Origin: Norana najaformis
Taxonomy: Eukaryota > Annelida > Clitellata > Crassiclitellata > Hormogastridae
Reading direction: 5' to 3'
Assembly: GCA_964023275.1 (NCBI GenBank)
Contig: OZ029920.1
Location: 3,897,438-3,961,437 of the forward strand
Length of the DNA: 64,000 bases
Shown: positions 21,113 through 32,016 of the stretch, in pieces
How the letters are laid out: the number at the start of each line of letters is the position of its first letter
Position numbering within the stretch: position 1 is the first letter of the stretch
Translations under genes and position numbers: made by a program
The notes under the pieces: model-generated
Databases searched by the model: none
What the model was told of the DNA's origin: nothing
What the model saw: the letters and a program-made list of their open reading frames with translations, nothing else

Positions 21113-24014
21113 TATAATTATAATATACTTTTGTCGCTTGGCCTCTCGTACTTAGGATCTACCATGTTTATGAATATAAACTGATGTAATGATTGACTTC
21201 AACCCAGTCAGTGATTGTCGTCACTGTATTGCTAATTACTACCTACAGATCAAGGGCGCCATTAGGAATCAATAATTATTCCATGTCTTTCGCATTCACG
21301 TTCAATTATTTACTTATAATATTATTTTGCTGCGGGATAACTTGTTGTCCAAAGCTTATGAAAAGCGAAATCCTACAATCCTGTGTACTAGTTTCTCTAT
21401 CTGTCTGTTGTCGCTCTGTCATCGACCTAAAAGAATGGGGACCATTTTTTCGCACTCATCCCCACAAATAGCTGTCGTCAGGGACAATGATTAACCAAGT
21501 CGCTTTGCAATACTGGAAGTTACCAAATGACGAACTAGTGTAACATAACTGCTATCGTTATACATATAAAGCAAATAAATTATTGAAATATTGAACGATC
21601 TTTGCAAAACCTACTAAAATTGAACAGCGGTTTAGAATAGCTCAATTACCGAACTTGATTTTACATGCCTTTCGTCTTTGTTTTGATTGAGCGTCTGTGA
21701 ATAAAATGGTTCCCATGATTCTGGTTTTTGCTGGCCCTGCAGAAACTAGAAATCTCTACCTTTCAATTTCGATAGTACATCGGTTTCGATGGTACATTAC
21801 AGTACATCTGCCTCTCTGATAGATCGATGATCCGGGTTTATTTGTGCAAATAGTGTAGAGTAAGAAACCTTCAACTGTTGGCCTAAATTAAAACAATAAG
21901 AAAACTGCTGAGTGCTGAAAAATATAGTTTGACAGACGTCTTTCACTTTGAAGACCCATGGAGACCAAGGTCTCGTCTTGGACTCCTAGGCGTACGTCAT
22001 AGTCTCGTTTTGGTCTGGGGTGGTATATCTAGTTTCTCGTCTCGGTCTCGGCTCTGAAGTTTGGCGTCGTGATCTCTGTTATCATGCAATAAGTGTTTAA
22101 TCTCTAACGGAGCATGAGGTGCACTTGAAATGCAGATGCTTTTCTATTATAATCTAATGACTTCTATGGCGCCGTTATCATAATGCCCAAGAATTCAATC
22201 GATGGTCGCTTCAAATGAAATTGTAATCGGAATTATAATCTGTCGGAGATGCCATGTCGAAGTACGATGGGTCAGAGAAATCAAAGCTGATCTTACGGTG
22301 GGTAAACAAGCTGTCACAGATGAGCATTAAGTTTAGGCCTGAACGACACCAAAAGAACTGACAGGACGAATAGAACTTTGCAATATATTTTCATAACCAT
22401 GGACCAACACGTGTGGACGCTTGCCAACACAATGCTACTCTGATACAAGACACAGGAGTCAGTGTCCATTATGCCTACCATGCACCTACTTTGCTTAACA
22501 GCGACTATCGACTGATGCCTGTATCCTTATTAAAGCGTTGCTACAGAAGTTCTTGGCTTATCAATGTTGTAATGAACAACGAAGCCTTAGAAGTCACTGG
22601 TAGTTAAGTAGTGACAGATTAGAATTTTTGAACTCTGCCTATCATCGCTAGTTACAACCTGTTGCTCTGTTGCGATCCTTTCTTCGATCACAATCTTCTG
22701 GAATGTGTGTTGTTCCTGGCGAATGTCTTGTCTTTGAACTCTCAAGTGCATGTTACTCTCTTTCACCTTAACTAAAACTTACCCTTTTCAATCTGTTATG
22801 GTTCGTAAAAATCTTCATTGTTGCGAGGTTTCAATGTGCACTTCTAAATGTTGAAAGGGGATTATCAAATTTCAGTTTTATTGCACTGTTTTGCGTAAAT
22901 CATAGAGTTAAAATATTGGTGACAGGTCTATTGATCAGTCAATTTATGACAAAAGTCTCGGCTATGTTAAGGTAAAAATACATATAGAGTAAACAGCCCC
23001 ATACTGTCTTTGTTCTTTACTGGTAATCAATTTAGAATAATGCTATACTATACGACAACATTGAGCTTTTTATTAATTTTTTTTATATAAACAGAAGATT
23101 CCTCGCAATACGAGAATTGTGTGGTAATCGCTGGCGTAAGTGATGGTCAGAACCCAACGAAGGACGTCGTTACAATTAATCTACATCGTCCAAATGCTAT
23201 TTCAACTGAACGACAATTACCAACCAAAATGCAGAATGAAGCAGCAGCAGCTGTTTACTGTAACACGATGTACGTTACAGGAATTGGAGTCAGTTACAAC
23301 GAAATCTGGAAATATGATTTGACTTCTGGTTGGTGGAAATGCGCATCTTTGGTTCAAGGCCGGAGCAGACACTGGCCAGCTTTTGTTGGCGAAGTATTGT
23401 ACATCTGTGGAGGAAACGTGGTGTTTGATGGAAGCCTTCTAGACAGCGTTGAATGTTACAATACAATCACCAACACATGCACAACTGTTGGAAAGCTGGT
23501 TCATGCTGTCCAAAGCTCAGGCAACTGTGTTCCATTTAAGTGTGCACTCTACATTTTTGGTGGAATCGATGAAAGTAAATATGCGTTGAATCATGTTCAA
23601 GTGTATAACACTGATCAAAATATGTGCACTCTGCTTGCCAAGCCAATGCCACGTGGTTATCATTTGATGCGAGCTGCCCTTTGGGAGACATATGTCATTT
23701 TATTTGGATGGAATACTTGTTTTATATTTAACTTTGAGACGGAGACTTGGCAAGAGAGAGAACAGTTCAAGACTGACGTCTCCCACTTTGGTTTGGCTCT
23801 TGAAAATGACCGAATCTTTGTCATCGGAGGAGGAATAAGTCAAATAGATGGAGCTGGGAAAGTCACGTGGACATGTACAGACGACGTAAAATACGTCCTG
23901 CTTAAAAATGTCATCGACGACAAACCGTGTCAGTGGAAGAATTATGCGAGGCTACCAAAGCCAGTCCTGGTAAGCGCCTACGGAAAAACTGCAATTTCAT
24001 GCCAGAGGCGATAA
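19188..24014 (+). CDS. TRIM-Kelch E3 ubiquitin ligase (RING, B-box, B-box, coiled coil, Kelch); exons 19188-20298 and 23095-24014
   Basis: Two exons joined by a phase-1 GT-AG intron (20299-23094) encode 676 residues. The start is ATG at 19188; an in-frame GTG six bases earlier is not used as a start. The C3HC4 RING uses C14, C17, C29, H31, C34, C37, C55 and C58. B-box 1 spans about residues 98-143 (CDIC, CIECRDNFCEMC). B-box 2 is complete (C164, H167, C176, C179, C184, C187, H192, H195). A Glu/Lys-rich coiled coil follows, about 205-315. The Kelch exon (about 371-676) has six blades with the GG and Y...W/C pattern (YICGG, YIFGG, IFVIGGG, FETETWQER). RING domains recruit E2 enzymes, B-box/coiled-coil regions oligomerise and Kelch propellers bind substrates, so a cytoplasmic substrate-recognising ligase is inferred, possibly in defence. 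Nothing is broken. A possible polyA signal AATAAA lies at 24293-24298. Confidence 0.92.
20959..21126. repeat. (AAT)n/(AAC)n microsatellite
   Basis: Compound AAT and AAC runs with two short AATTAAT interruptions and an ATAATTATAATTATAAT end. Similar (ATT)n runs in this window follow LINE 3' ends, so this may be a LINE tail, but no LINE body is recognised next to it. Confidence 0.9.
22130..22390 (-). mobile_element. LINE 3'-end relic in the TRIM-Kelch intron
   Basis: The sequence matches 52345-52590, which is the 3' part of a minus-strand LINE. Shared features are an ATCATAATG(C/T)CCAAG block, a GTTGCTTCAA-type block, GGTCAGAGAAA(T/C)CA, and a GACA..A..A..AATAGAACTT block. The left edge (ATGGCGCCGTTATCATAATG) is the inverse of 3' UTR text also seen at 32795-32825 and 41085-41110. 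Confidence 0.5.
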
Positions 24015-25017
24015 ATTATCAGACGTTCATTTTATCTGGCATCAGTGATTTTGATAGTGATGATGATAATCACAGGCTTACAGTTGTGTAATCGTGTGTA
24101 TATGTATGTGTTTTTAGATATTCATGAAGCGCTTTTAAAGGGCTCAAACAGACTCTTTTTAGAAATACCTAGATATATAAGCCCTATATACAGTATCTTA
24201 GTATAACATACACGGCTAATAGGCTTTGCAAATACCTGTGAAATATGTGTGTACGTATATGATAGGTATTCGCAGGCGTCCGCCTCCTTGACAATAAATA
24301 AATATTTGTTATAGAGACTAGTTTTATGTAAGTAAGGAAATCAAAATCTCCTCGGGAAAATGCGCCATAAACTGAAGTGTTCAATGACTAAAGTTGTCAA
24401 GGCAGCTTTGAGTCAATCAAAATTACTTATGGTCACTGGTTACAACAGCATAAACACAGATTTGAAAATTGTAATTAATCAATATCCAGAACTTACCCTT
24501 TGCTATACAGATCCATTTAACCTGTCCCGATGTCTTGCTGAATAACGTGCTTTAATGGGAGTCCTGAATCAAATCAGCAAATTAAAATCAATTAAAATCA
24601 ACTTATTATCTAAGATGGTCTTCAATGTTTACTTAGCTACTTATTATATTGCTGGTTAGCTTAAGATAAAGCTAAGTTTAAGCTAATTCTAATCAAAACA
24701 CAATAACTTGTCTGTACATTAAAAATCTAGTTTAGTAAATATATATGCGATAGATAAAACAACCACAAAGCAAATGCTAATTACAGGGAGGCGCATTACA
24801 TAACCCTTGTATAATAAGTTCATTAAGTTAATTATTTTTGTATAATTTATCAACTTTAGCTATCTCTGTTAGAATGTACACTACTAATTCTGCATTTATC
24901 ATTAAACGTCACTACCTAATGACTGAGCAACTATCGATGGCGCTGAGCAGTTGCAAGTGAATGACTTGCTTCCGGTTCTCGTTCAGTGACCGCCTCAGCG
25001 GAAGTTCAAACCAATAC

Positions 25018-25122
25018 ATTCCGCTTCAGATTGAACCCACGAACATAACTGCTCATGGGCATCAACTTCAGAAACTGGCATCAAGCTGTACATGTTACCA
25101 AATATTAACTAATAAAAGATGT
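25018..25122 (+). pseudogene. Remnant of a TRIM exon start (copy 4)
   Basis: It matches 19165-19265 at the 5' end of the intact TRIM exon: the CCGCTTCAG acceptor, a GAACC..GAA.ATAACTGC start region, CATCAACTTCAGAAACTG, and the first RING cysteines in the form AAGCTGTACATGTTACCAAAT. The start codon is changed to ATA, and homology ends near 25122. No Kelch exon follows on this strand. From 24015 to 25018 I see only the 3' flank of the intact gene and AT-rich sequence. Confidence 0.7.
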
Positions 25123-25565
25123 GTGCAGCTTCAGGCACTCCCAAAAATAACAAATATAAGAACGACGTCAACAGCTCAGATTCGCCTAGAAAAACTGCTC
25201 GACAGAGCAATACTGTTTTCTAAAGTTTTTATATTCATTCATTTCGGTCAAAACTTTGATGAATTTCCGTCGATGACTTTATTAGGGTGGAACAGTATAC
25301 ATTAATTAATAATCACTAGTTCTTCTACATCAAGACATACTAATAGCCCTACTACAGGGAATATTAGTAGTTTCTGCGTAACGACGCCGTGTCATAACGA
25401 AGATAATTAGAGTCGCTATTCTCCTTCTTTATTCAGGCTTCGGATTTTAAAATAACGAAATTATGGATTATATAGCACCAAGATATAACGATAAAAAGGT
25501 ATCTAAACGAAATCTAATATATTTTATTAGTATTAGTATTTAATCAGATATTATGACCGCCCGAT

Positions 25566-25900
25566 TAAACGAAAATAAGATTTATATAGTCACCAGAGTC
25601 AACGAAATAAAGGCGTCTAAGCGCAACTTAATATATTTTATTATTATTAGATTTTAATAACTTAATATGGCTGCTAGAGCAGTTCGCGTCGACCTTACCT
25701 TAATCTACATTTAATTCACAATTAGTAAAATTCTCAAATTTCAGCAACTAAATGAAGTCATCTAAACCTTGTTGAATATCAAAACAAAGTGCATAACGAC
25801 ATCTCATGGCTGCGAGCATAATTAAATATTGATGCCATTCACAAACTAAGCTGGTTTAATCTACACTTAACGCTTACACATACTTAAGACGAAATTAAAA
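25566..25900 (+). repeat. 335-bp perfect direct repeat, left copy
   Basis: By eye, every base from 25566 to 25900 equals 29808-30142 (offset 4242). The flanking bases differ on both sides (25565 T versus A; 25901 G versus A). It contains island monomers with a box A variant (AAATAAAGGCGTCTAAGC) and two core B variants. The left side of this copy continues in register with island sequence (25440-25565). Confidence 0.93.
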
Positions 25901-26516
25901 GAAGAGAAGACAATTATGATTCCGAATTTATTTTTAGTATTCTACGCCTATTGCTTTATCATCATTTGATCATAATTGTCGTCGTAATCATTATAATTAT
26001 TATTCCTTCAAATATTTTCACACATATTTTTACATGGATACTAAAAGAAACTTTAGCAATCAGCACACCATTTTATGGAAACCTTTCTGAGATATTTAGA
26101 AAGATTAAATAATGTGTTTATTATTATTATTATCATTATTATTATTGTTATTATTATTATTATTATTTACAGTTATCGTCATTGTTATCATTATTATTAT
26201 CTACAGTTTATCAGGAACTTACTGGGTCTACGACCCTCTAACGCGATTAGCACCAAACTCAAGGAAGACGGAAAAATATATATAGCAGTGGAGCATCACG
26301 TTTTTAAGGTGTCGAATGCAGCTGAGCACTTTGTAGTTGTAGCTATTTTTTAAGACATTTTGCGGCTTCCATAACCATTCAGCCTCAGATATCAATCAAT
26401 TTTTCAAGTCAACAAAAAATGCGGATTATACTACGGTTGAAAAAGTGTTTAAACGTCTGTAAACATATTCTTAAATATTAGTAGTTTCGAGTGTTTAACG
26501 ACATATTGTGGCGGCT

Positions 26517-26656
26517 GTCAGTCAGTCAGTCAGTCAGTCAGTCAATCAGTCAGTCAATCAGTCGGTCAGTCAGTGAATCAGTCAGTCAGTCAGTCAGTCT
26601 CTCTGTCTGTCCGTCCGTCGGTCTGTCTGTCTGTCTGCTTGTCTGTCTGTCTGTAC
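26517..26656. repeat. Tetranucleotide (CAGT)n then (CTGT)n microsatellite
   Basis: A run of about 15 CAGT units with occasional CAAT changes is followed by TCTG/TCCG units. The two halves have different repeat units, with a sharp change near 26601. It translates as Ser/Val/Gln or Ser/Val/Cys repeats in several frames, but no gene context supports coding. Confidence 0.9.
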
Positions 26657-26872
26657 CTGCCCATTATATGCCTTATTCCCCCTGATGCGGCGTCGAATGT
26701 TTGTAAATGTAATGCGACTTTATATAGCGCCCATCGAAGAAATAGTCTCAGTGTTTGCGTTGCATTGTGGACTTTCAACTATCGCCTTTTCGCGACGATT
26801 CGTAGCAAAACGATCGTTATTTATATAGCGCCTATCGGGAAAAAACAACGGCCGATCGTCAAACTGAATCAG

Positions 26873-26897
26873 TGGTGGTGGTGGTGGTGGTGTTGGT

Positions 26898-26949
<52 letters not shown>

Positions 26950-27000
26950 GCGGCAGCGGCGGCGGCGGCGGCGGCGGCGGTCGTCGTCGTCATCGTGGTG
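26873..27000. repeat. (GGT)n-(GGC)n-(CGT)n microsatellite
   Basis: Blocks of GGT, then about 24 GGC units with two CAG interruptions, then CGT. This is the most GC-rich stretch of an otherwise AT-rich window. All six frames are open across it (poly-Val/Ala, poly-Trp/Arg and others), so the long open frames here are artefacts of the repeat. Confidence 0.92.
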
Positions 27001-28365
27001 ATGATTACGCCGACGACGAGGTGTTCTGTTACTGTAAGGAAATGCTTTACTAGTGTGAAATGTAGCTACCTTTCGATTAAGGTAGAAGTCGCTGTCACCG
27101 GATTTGGTCATCAGAAGATGTTGTTTAACATTTTAGATTTTTAATAATGTTACGCAAAGTTTAGACACCTTTAAATCCCGTTCACGAACATTATATATTT
27201 CTCATTATCTTAAATACATTACATTCTGTTTTCCCCATAAGATAAATCCCTTGGACGTGAAGAAGTCGAATGACAAGTCGTGAAAACTTTGAAGAATGAT
27301 ATTAGGCTACTCTCAGACACTTTGAATTCCTTCTCCAAACGTTTTGTATTATCATTTTTAGTTAAATCGCTAATTTATCGACGATTATTATAAATTAAAG
27401 CGAAGGGCGAAGTTAACGGATCCAGTGACCATAAAATGTCGTTAATCATACGAAATTTCTAATTATTATAGATTCCTACTTGAAATATTTCCTGGGCTAT
27501 TTAACCAAGAGTTTTATTTTCGGCTTTTGCACTTATAAGCGATATGTGTAGATTGGCTCAGCTTAGTTGGTGTATAGAAAAGGAGGCCAGATCAACGTCA
27601 ATGATCCTAGCAGTCACAAGATGTCGCTAAACACTCGATATTAATATGCAACTGGTTTTAGATGATTTCGTTTAATCGCTAAAATTTTGGCAATAGTACA
27701 AGTGCTTTAAAAATGCAAATTAGAAAAGTGTCGACGTCAACGGCTTTGGGAGCCATAAGATGTCGTTAAACACTTAATACTCGTAACGAAACATACACCT
27801 TTATATCGTTGTTACTTCTCATTATTTTAGAGATCCTTACGTTGGGCTAAGCAATTTAAACGAACTTCCGATTTAGATGCACATGGTCGATGTCAACGGC
27901 TATAGCAGCCAAATACAAAAGTTCGTTAAACATTCAATACTAAAGTCCCACCTTTTCAAGAAGTCGAATCATCCCGCTTCCAATTTGCCTCAAGCTAAAC
28001 ACAAACCACTTTAATCTGTTCCTCTGTTTCCTCTGCTCCCTGGTCGTCTAGAATCCTGATATCGTTCTTCGCATAATATCTCTGGAGACCTCGTCTGACT
28101 TGACACAGCGCTAGTAAATAGGTTGTTGCCCTGAGCTTGGCATTTACTTAGCGCTAGAGAAGCTACAAATTGCTAAACACTTGATATTACAAATGAAGGG
28201 GCTGTGTTTAGACACCTTTAAATCACTTTAACTGACGTCATAGATAACGCTTATTTTTCCTTCGGGCAATTATCTGTTTCTTGTCCATTGTTTCGTTGAT
28301 AAGTGTTAACCGACGTAAAGGCCATTGCATGCAAAATATGTATCTTTAAACACTCAGAACTAGTA

Positions 28366-28392
28366 ATCTAATCTAATCTGATCTAATCTAAA
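28366..28392 (-). repeat. (TTAGA)n-type tail just after the Kelch stop codon
   Basis: On the minus strand the sequence is four to five TTAGA-like units. Equivalent pentamer tails end the LINE at 52320-52760 (minus) and occur near 15420 and 42485, so this probably marks a LINE 3' end, although no LINE body was recognised beside it. Confidence 0.55.
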
Positions 28393-28403
28393 CCTCTGAT
28401 CAT

Positions 28404-29323
28404 TTATTGCCTGTGGCAGTAAACTGAAATTTTTCCGTATGTTTGTACCAGGACTGGTTTTGACAGCTTCGCAAAGTTTTCCCATTCAAACGGTTTGTCG
28501 TCGATAACACTTTGAAGTCGAACATAACGTACATCATCTCTGCATGTCCACGTCGCATTACCAGTTCCGTCTTTTGGACTCATTCCTCCTCCGATGACAA
28601 ATATTTGATCATTTTCAAGAGCCAAACCAAAGTGACAAACATCAGCCTTGAACTGTTGTCTTTCCTGCCAATTCTCCGTCTCAAAGTTAAAAATTAAACA
28701 AGTATCCCATCCAAGTAAAATGACAGATGTTTTCCACAGTGCAGCTCGCATAAAGCTATGACCACGTGGCATTGGCTTCGATAGCAAAGTGCATATATTT
28801 TGACTAGTGTTGTACACTTGAACATGATTCACCGCACACTTACTTTCATCTGTTCCTCCAAAAATGTAGAGTGAACTCTTATACGGAACGCAGTTTCCTG
28901 AGCTTTGGACACAGTGAACCAGCCTTCCAACGGTTGCGCTTGTGCTGTTGAATCTATTGTAACATTCAACGCTGTCTAGAAGCCTTCCATCAGAAATCGT
29001 ATATCCTCCACAGCTGTACAAAACTCCATGAGCAAATGCTACACAATGTCTGCCTCGGCCTTGAACCAAAGATGCGCATTTCATCCAACCAGAAGCCAAA
29101 TCATATTTCCAGATTTCGTCATGATTAATTCCAATTCCTGTAACGTACATCGTGTTACCGTAAACGGCGGCGGCTGTTCCATTCTGCATTGTGGTTGGTA
29201 TTTGTTGTTGAGCTGAGATATCATCTGGACGATGCAGATTAATTTTGAAGACGTCCTTCATTAGGTTCTGACCATCATATAAGCCAGTGATTACCATACA
29301 GTTCTCGACTTGTGAAGAATTTT
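28404..29323 (-). CDS. Orphan Kelch exon, open reading frame intact
   Basis: This exon is exactly as long (920 nt) as the Kelch exon of the intact TRIM-Kelch gene, enters in the same phase 1, and ends in TAA. The acceptor ACAAACAG precedes 29323, and the upstream 100 bases match the intron end of the intact gene. It encodes about 305 residues with all six blades (YSCGG, YIFGG, VILLGW, IFVIGGG; ENCMVITGLYDGQN start). No TRIM exon lies upstream before the 335-bp repeat at 29808, and no suitable ATG starts the frame. It could be the last exon of a gene that begins beyond the block, or an unexpressed fragment too young to have decayed. A (GATTA)n tail begins 12 bases after the stop. Confidence 0.8.
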
Positions 29324-29807
29324 CTGTTTGTCTAGAAAGCAATAAAGTTTCAATAAAACCGTAAAGTTGTCATATAGGATAACATAATTTCAAACTGGTA
29401 ACAGTAAGGAACGAAGACGATAAAGAACAGCTTTCTATCTGTAACATATTTTGATACATTAAAATCTTACATAGCCTATATATAACACGTTATAATTACA
29501 ATGTATTTTTTCAAGCGCCAAATCAGCATAGATTCTTTTAAAGAGATGACTATCAAAGTCTTAGCATTCGCTCAACATTGATCAACATAAGTATCAAAAT
29601 TGCTGCTTATAAGTTAAAATGTATAAGTAGGAAAACCGTGACTTTAGGCATGCAGTTCTTTATATGACTGATCACTTGACCCGATTCCAAATTTTCGTCT
29701 CCAACATTTTTCAAAACAATGTAATTCAAAAACATTTGGTAATGCTCCTCAAAATATTCCAAAGTGCTATAAGCATTGGAAGGGGCAACAGGAAATCTCA
29801 AGAACCA

Positions 29808-30142
29808 TAAACGAAAATAAGATTTATATAGTCACCAGAGTCAACGAAATAAAGGCGTCTAAGCGCAACTTAATATATTTTATTATTATTAGATTTTAAT
29901 AACTTAATATGGCTGCTAGAGCAGTTCGCGTCGACCTTACCTTAATCTACATTTAATTCACAATTAGTAAAATTCTCAAATTTCAGCAACTAAATGAAGT
30001 CATCTAAACCTTGTTGAATATCAAAACAAAGTGCATAACGACATCTCATGGCTGCGAGCATAATTAAATATTGATGCCATTCACAAACTAAGCTGGTTTA
30101 ATCTACACTTAACGCTTACACATACTTAAGACGAAATTAAAA
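29808..30142 (+). repeat. 335-bp perfect direct repeat, right copy
   Basis: Identical to 25566-25900. Unlike the left copy, its right side continues as a normal island unit (30143-30900: the TTCGGT..A..ACA.AGGAAATA segment, then a core B-like region and a CAT-rich segment), matching the layout of 33480-34500. Confidence 0.93.
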
Positions 30143-31369
30143 AGTTCGGTGAAGTGACATAGGAAATACATTAAACAGCATTTGATATGTGTAGAAGTAT
30201 CCTCTATTTAACGAGTTTTTATAACCATTAGGCCGTTATCGTCGAGCTTCACTTACATTTACAGTTACCGCCGATGTAATTAGAGATTTTACGAAAATTT
30301 ACAATCTATAACGTGTGGAAAACTTTAAAATTTTAAAGTGTCTATGCATAGCCTAATATTATTCTACCCAGTTTTTACGGCTTTTTGTTCGACTTCAAAA
30401 CAAAACGAATTTTGTGGCTTCTAAGTCCGTTCACGTCTACCGTATCTCACAAGGACGATGTGAAAACTAGCGAGCAGAGTTCCAATGCTTAACGACATCT
30501 TATGGCATCAAAGGTCTCTGACGTCACCCTCCTCCTTTGTCCAGGCTTGGGACTGGCACTACCCAACTAAAGACTGTGTTGGAGTTTAAAAATTACCGAA
30601 TTTTCGAAATGAGAAATATATAAACGAGGTGAAAGGGATTTAAAGTTGTCTAAACAATGTCTAACAATAATAAATCTGACTGTTTTAATGACATTTTGCG
30701 GTTTCCAAAGCCGCATCAACAGGTTTCTGAAATTTCAGAGTAGTAAAGCATCTCCTTACAGTAATAAAGCATATCATCATCATCATCATCATCATCGTCG
30801 TCGTCGTCGTCGTCGTTATCATCATCATCATCATATCCACCACAAACAACAATACCGTTACCACAATCATCGTCATAACTATGATTAGAATAGTGTCGTC
30901 TTCGTTATCATTAGTAATGTAATGCTACTATTCACCCTAATGTAAATTCGAACATCGTTATTAGAAGACATATTTTGGTTTAAGTTCGCATCATATACTT
31001 ATATGCTCGGACCCTGACACTCACAAGATGTCGTTAAAAGTGGGATACAAAAGATCAATTTGAAACAATAATATACAAGTGCAACGTGATAATAATGTAA
31101 AATGTAAACGGTTTCAGACTATCCCAATAAGTAATATAAGGTCGACTTGAATGGCCCAGATCACCACGAGAAACTGATGTCTTATTCACCAACTAATGTT
31201 ATACGATCTGCTTCGACACCTTTAAATTGCTCAAACCTGTGTTATAAAGTGATAATTTTTCTTCAACAGTTGGATAGTTTTAAGGCCAAAGGTCGACGTA
31301 ACTGCGATGTCAGGGACAAGATGTCGCTAAGCACTCAATACTATTTAACAACGTAAGCTTCAGCCTATA

Positions 31370-31835
31370 TTGAGTTTTTGGAGGCGGAAACTAACATAAC
31401 GCGCATTTATTTATGAAGTCGAAAAATTGTTCTAAAACACTTGAGAATAGGCTAAGCGTTTGATTTTCTTCAGGAGAGGAAACAGTTGCTGCTTGACAAA
31501 TTTTTATTAATAGTGGTGTAGGGTAATAGTACGATTGCAAGCACGTCGGAAAGGTTTGCATTAAACGATCTGCTGATTGCTAAAGGTTTTTTTTGTGGCG
31601 ATGTAAAATTTGTGGATATATTTTAAAGGTTAATAATGATGATGCTGACGACAAGAATAATGATGATCAAGCAAACAGCGTAGATCTTCGCTAAGACAGG
31701 GGACAACAATTGTTGATGTTCTTATATTCATTCACTTCATACAAAACGTTGTTGAAACTCCGCCACTGCCTTTATTCGGGTGATGTCATTTAGAAGCCTG
31801 GACAAATGAAGAAGAGGATGACGCTAATCATCTTC

Positions 31836-31860
<25 letters not shown>
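31370..31860 (-). repeat. About 480-bp higher-order repeat, copy 1 (others 39590-40080 and 49190-49690)
   Basis: The three copies share, in order, a GCGCATTTA block, GATTTTCTTCAGGA, a GTTAATAATGATGA block, GATCAAG/ATTATCACAAGG, TTCTTTTATTCATTCA-type text, and an inverted core D. They lie in the same orientation at about 8 and 10 kb spacing. Each ends in or near a trinucleotide tract. Confidence 0.7.
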
Positions 31861-31889
<29 letters not shown>

Positions 31890-31895
31890 TTTAGC

Positions 31896-31971
<76 letters not shown>

Positions 31972-32016
31972 TTATTATTATTATTGTTGTTGTTGTTGTT
32001 ATTATTGTTATTAGCA
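31836..32016. repeat. (TTA)n-(GTA)n-(TTA)n-(TTG)n microsatellite
   Basis: About 17 TTA units, then 24 GTA units, then TTA and TTG units. It abuts an inverted core D copy at its left end. The long Ile/Ser and Leu open frames across it are repeat artefacts. Confidence 0.93.

Larger units (their letters stand above)
20299..23094 (+). other. Intron of the TRIM-Kelch gene
   Basis: It begins CAAG|GTAATG and ends TATAAACAG|AAG; joining gives an in-frame Glu codon (G|AA). It contains a long (AAT)n/(AAC)n tract (20959-21126), a partial dispersed repeat (21660-21770), a minus-strand LINE 3' UTR relic (about 22130-22390) and family-conserved sequence at 22690-22900. A 486-base open frame runs antisense at 20437-20922 and is not recognised. 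The last 100 bases match the sequence upstream of the minus-strand Kelch exon at 29323. Confidence 0.85.
25901..29807. other. 3.9-kb block bracketed by the 335-bp direct repeat
   Basis: The block holds mostly minus-oriented island monomers (core B inverted near 27437, 27617, 27758 and 27913), two large microsatellites, and the minus-strand Kelch exon with its upstream intron. Its first 200 bases (about 25950-26100) resemble 57715-57870. Sequence outside both repeat copies fits together as one plus-oriented island unit, so the block looks like a foreign insertion into it. Confidence 0.6.

Noticed and set aside
26573-27144. Long open frames (up to 142 codons) in all directions
   Set aside because: They lie in tetranucleotide and GGT/GGC/CGT microsatellites, which lack stop codons in every frame; the products are low-complexity Ser/Val, Trp/Arg, Ala or His runs.
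28404-29323. Kelch exon as a processed retrocopy, because of the pentamer tail after its stop
   Set aside because: The sequence before the acceptor matches the intron of the intact gene, so intron DNA was copied too; this is a genomic duplication.
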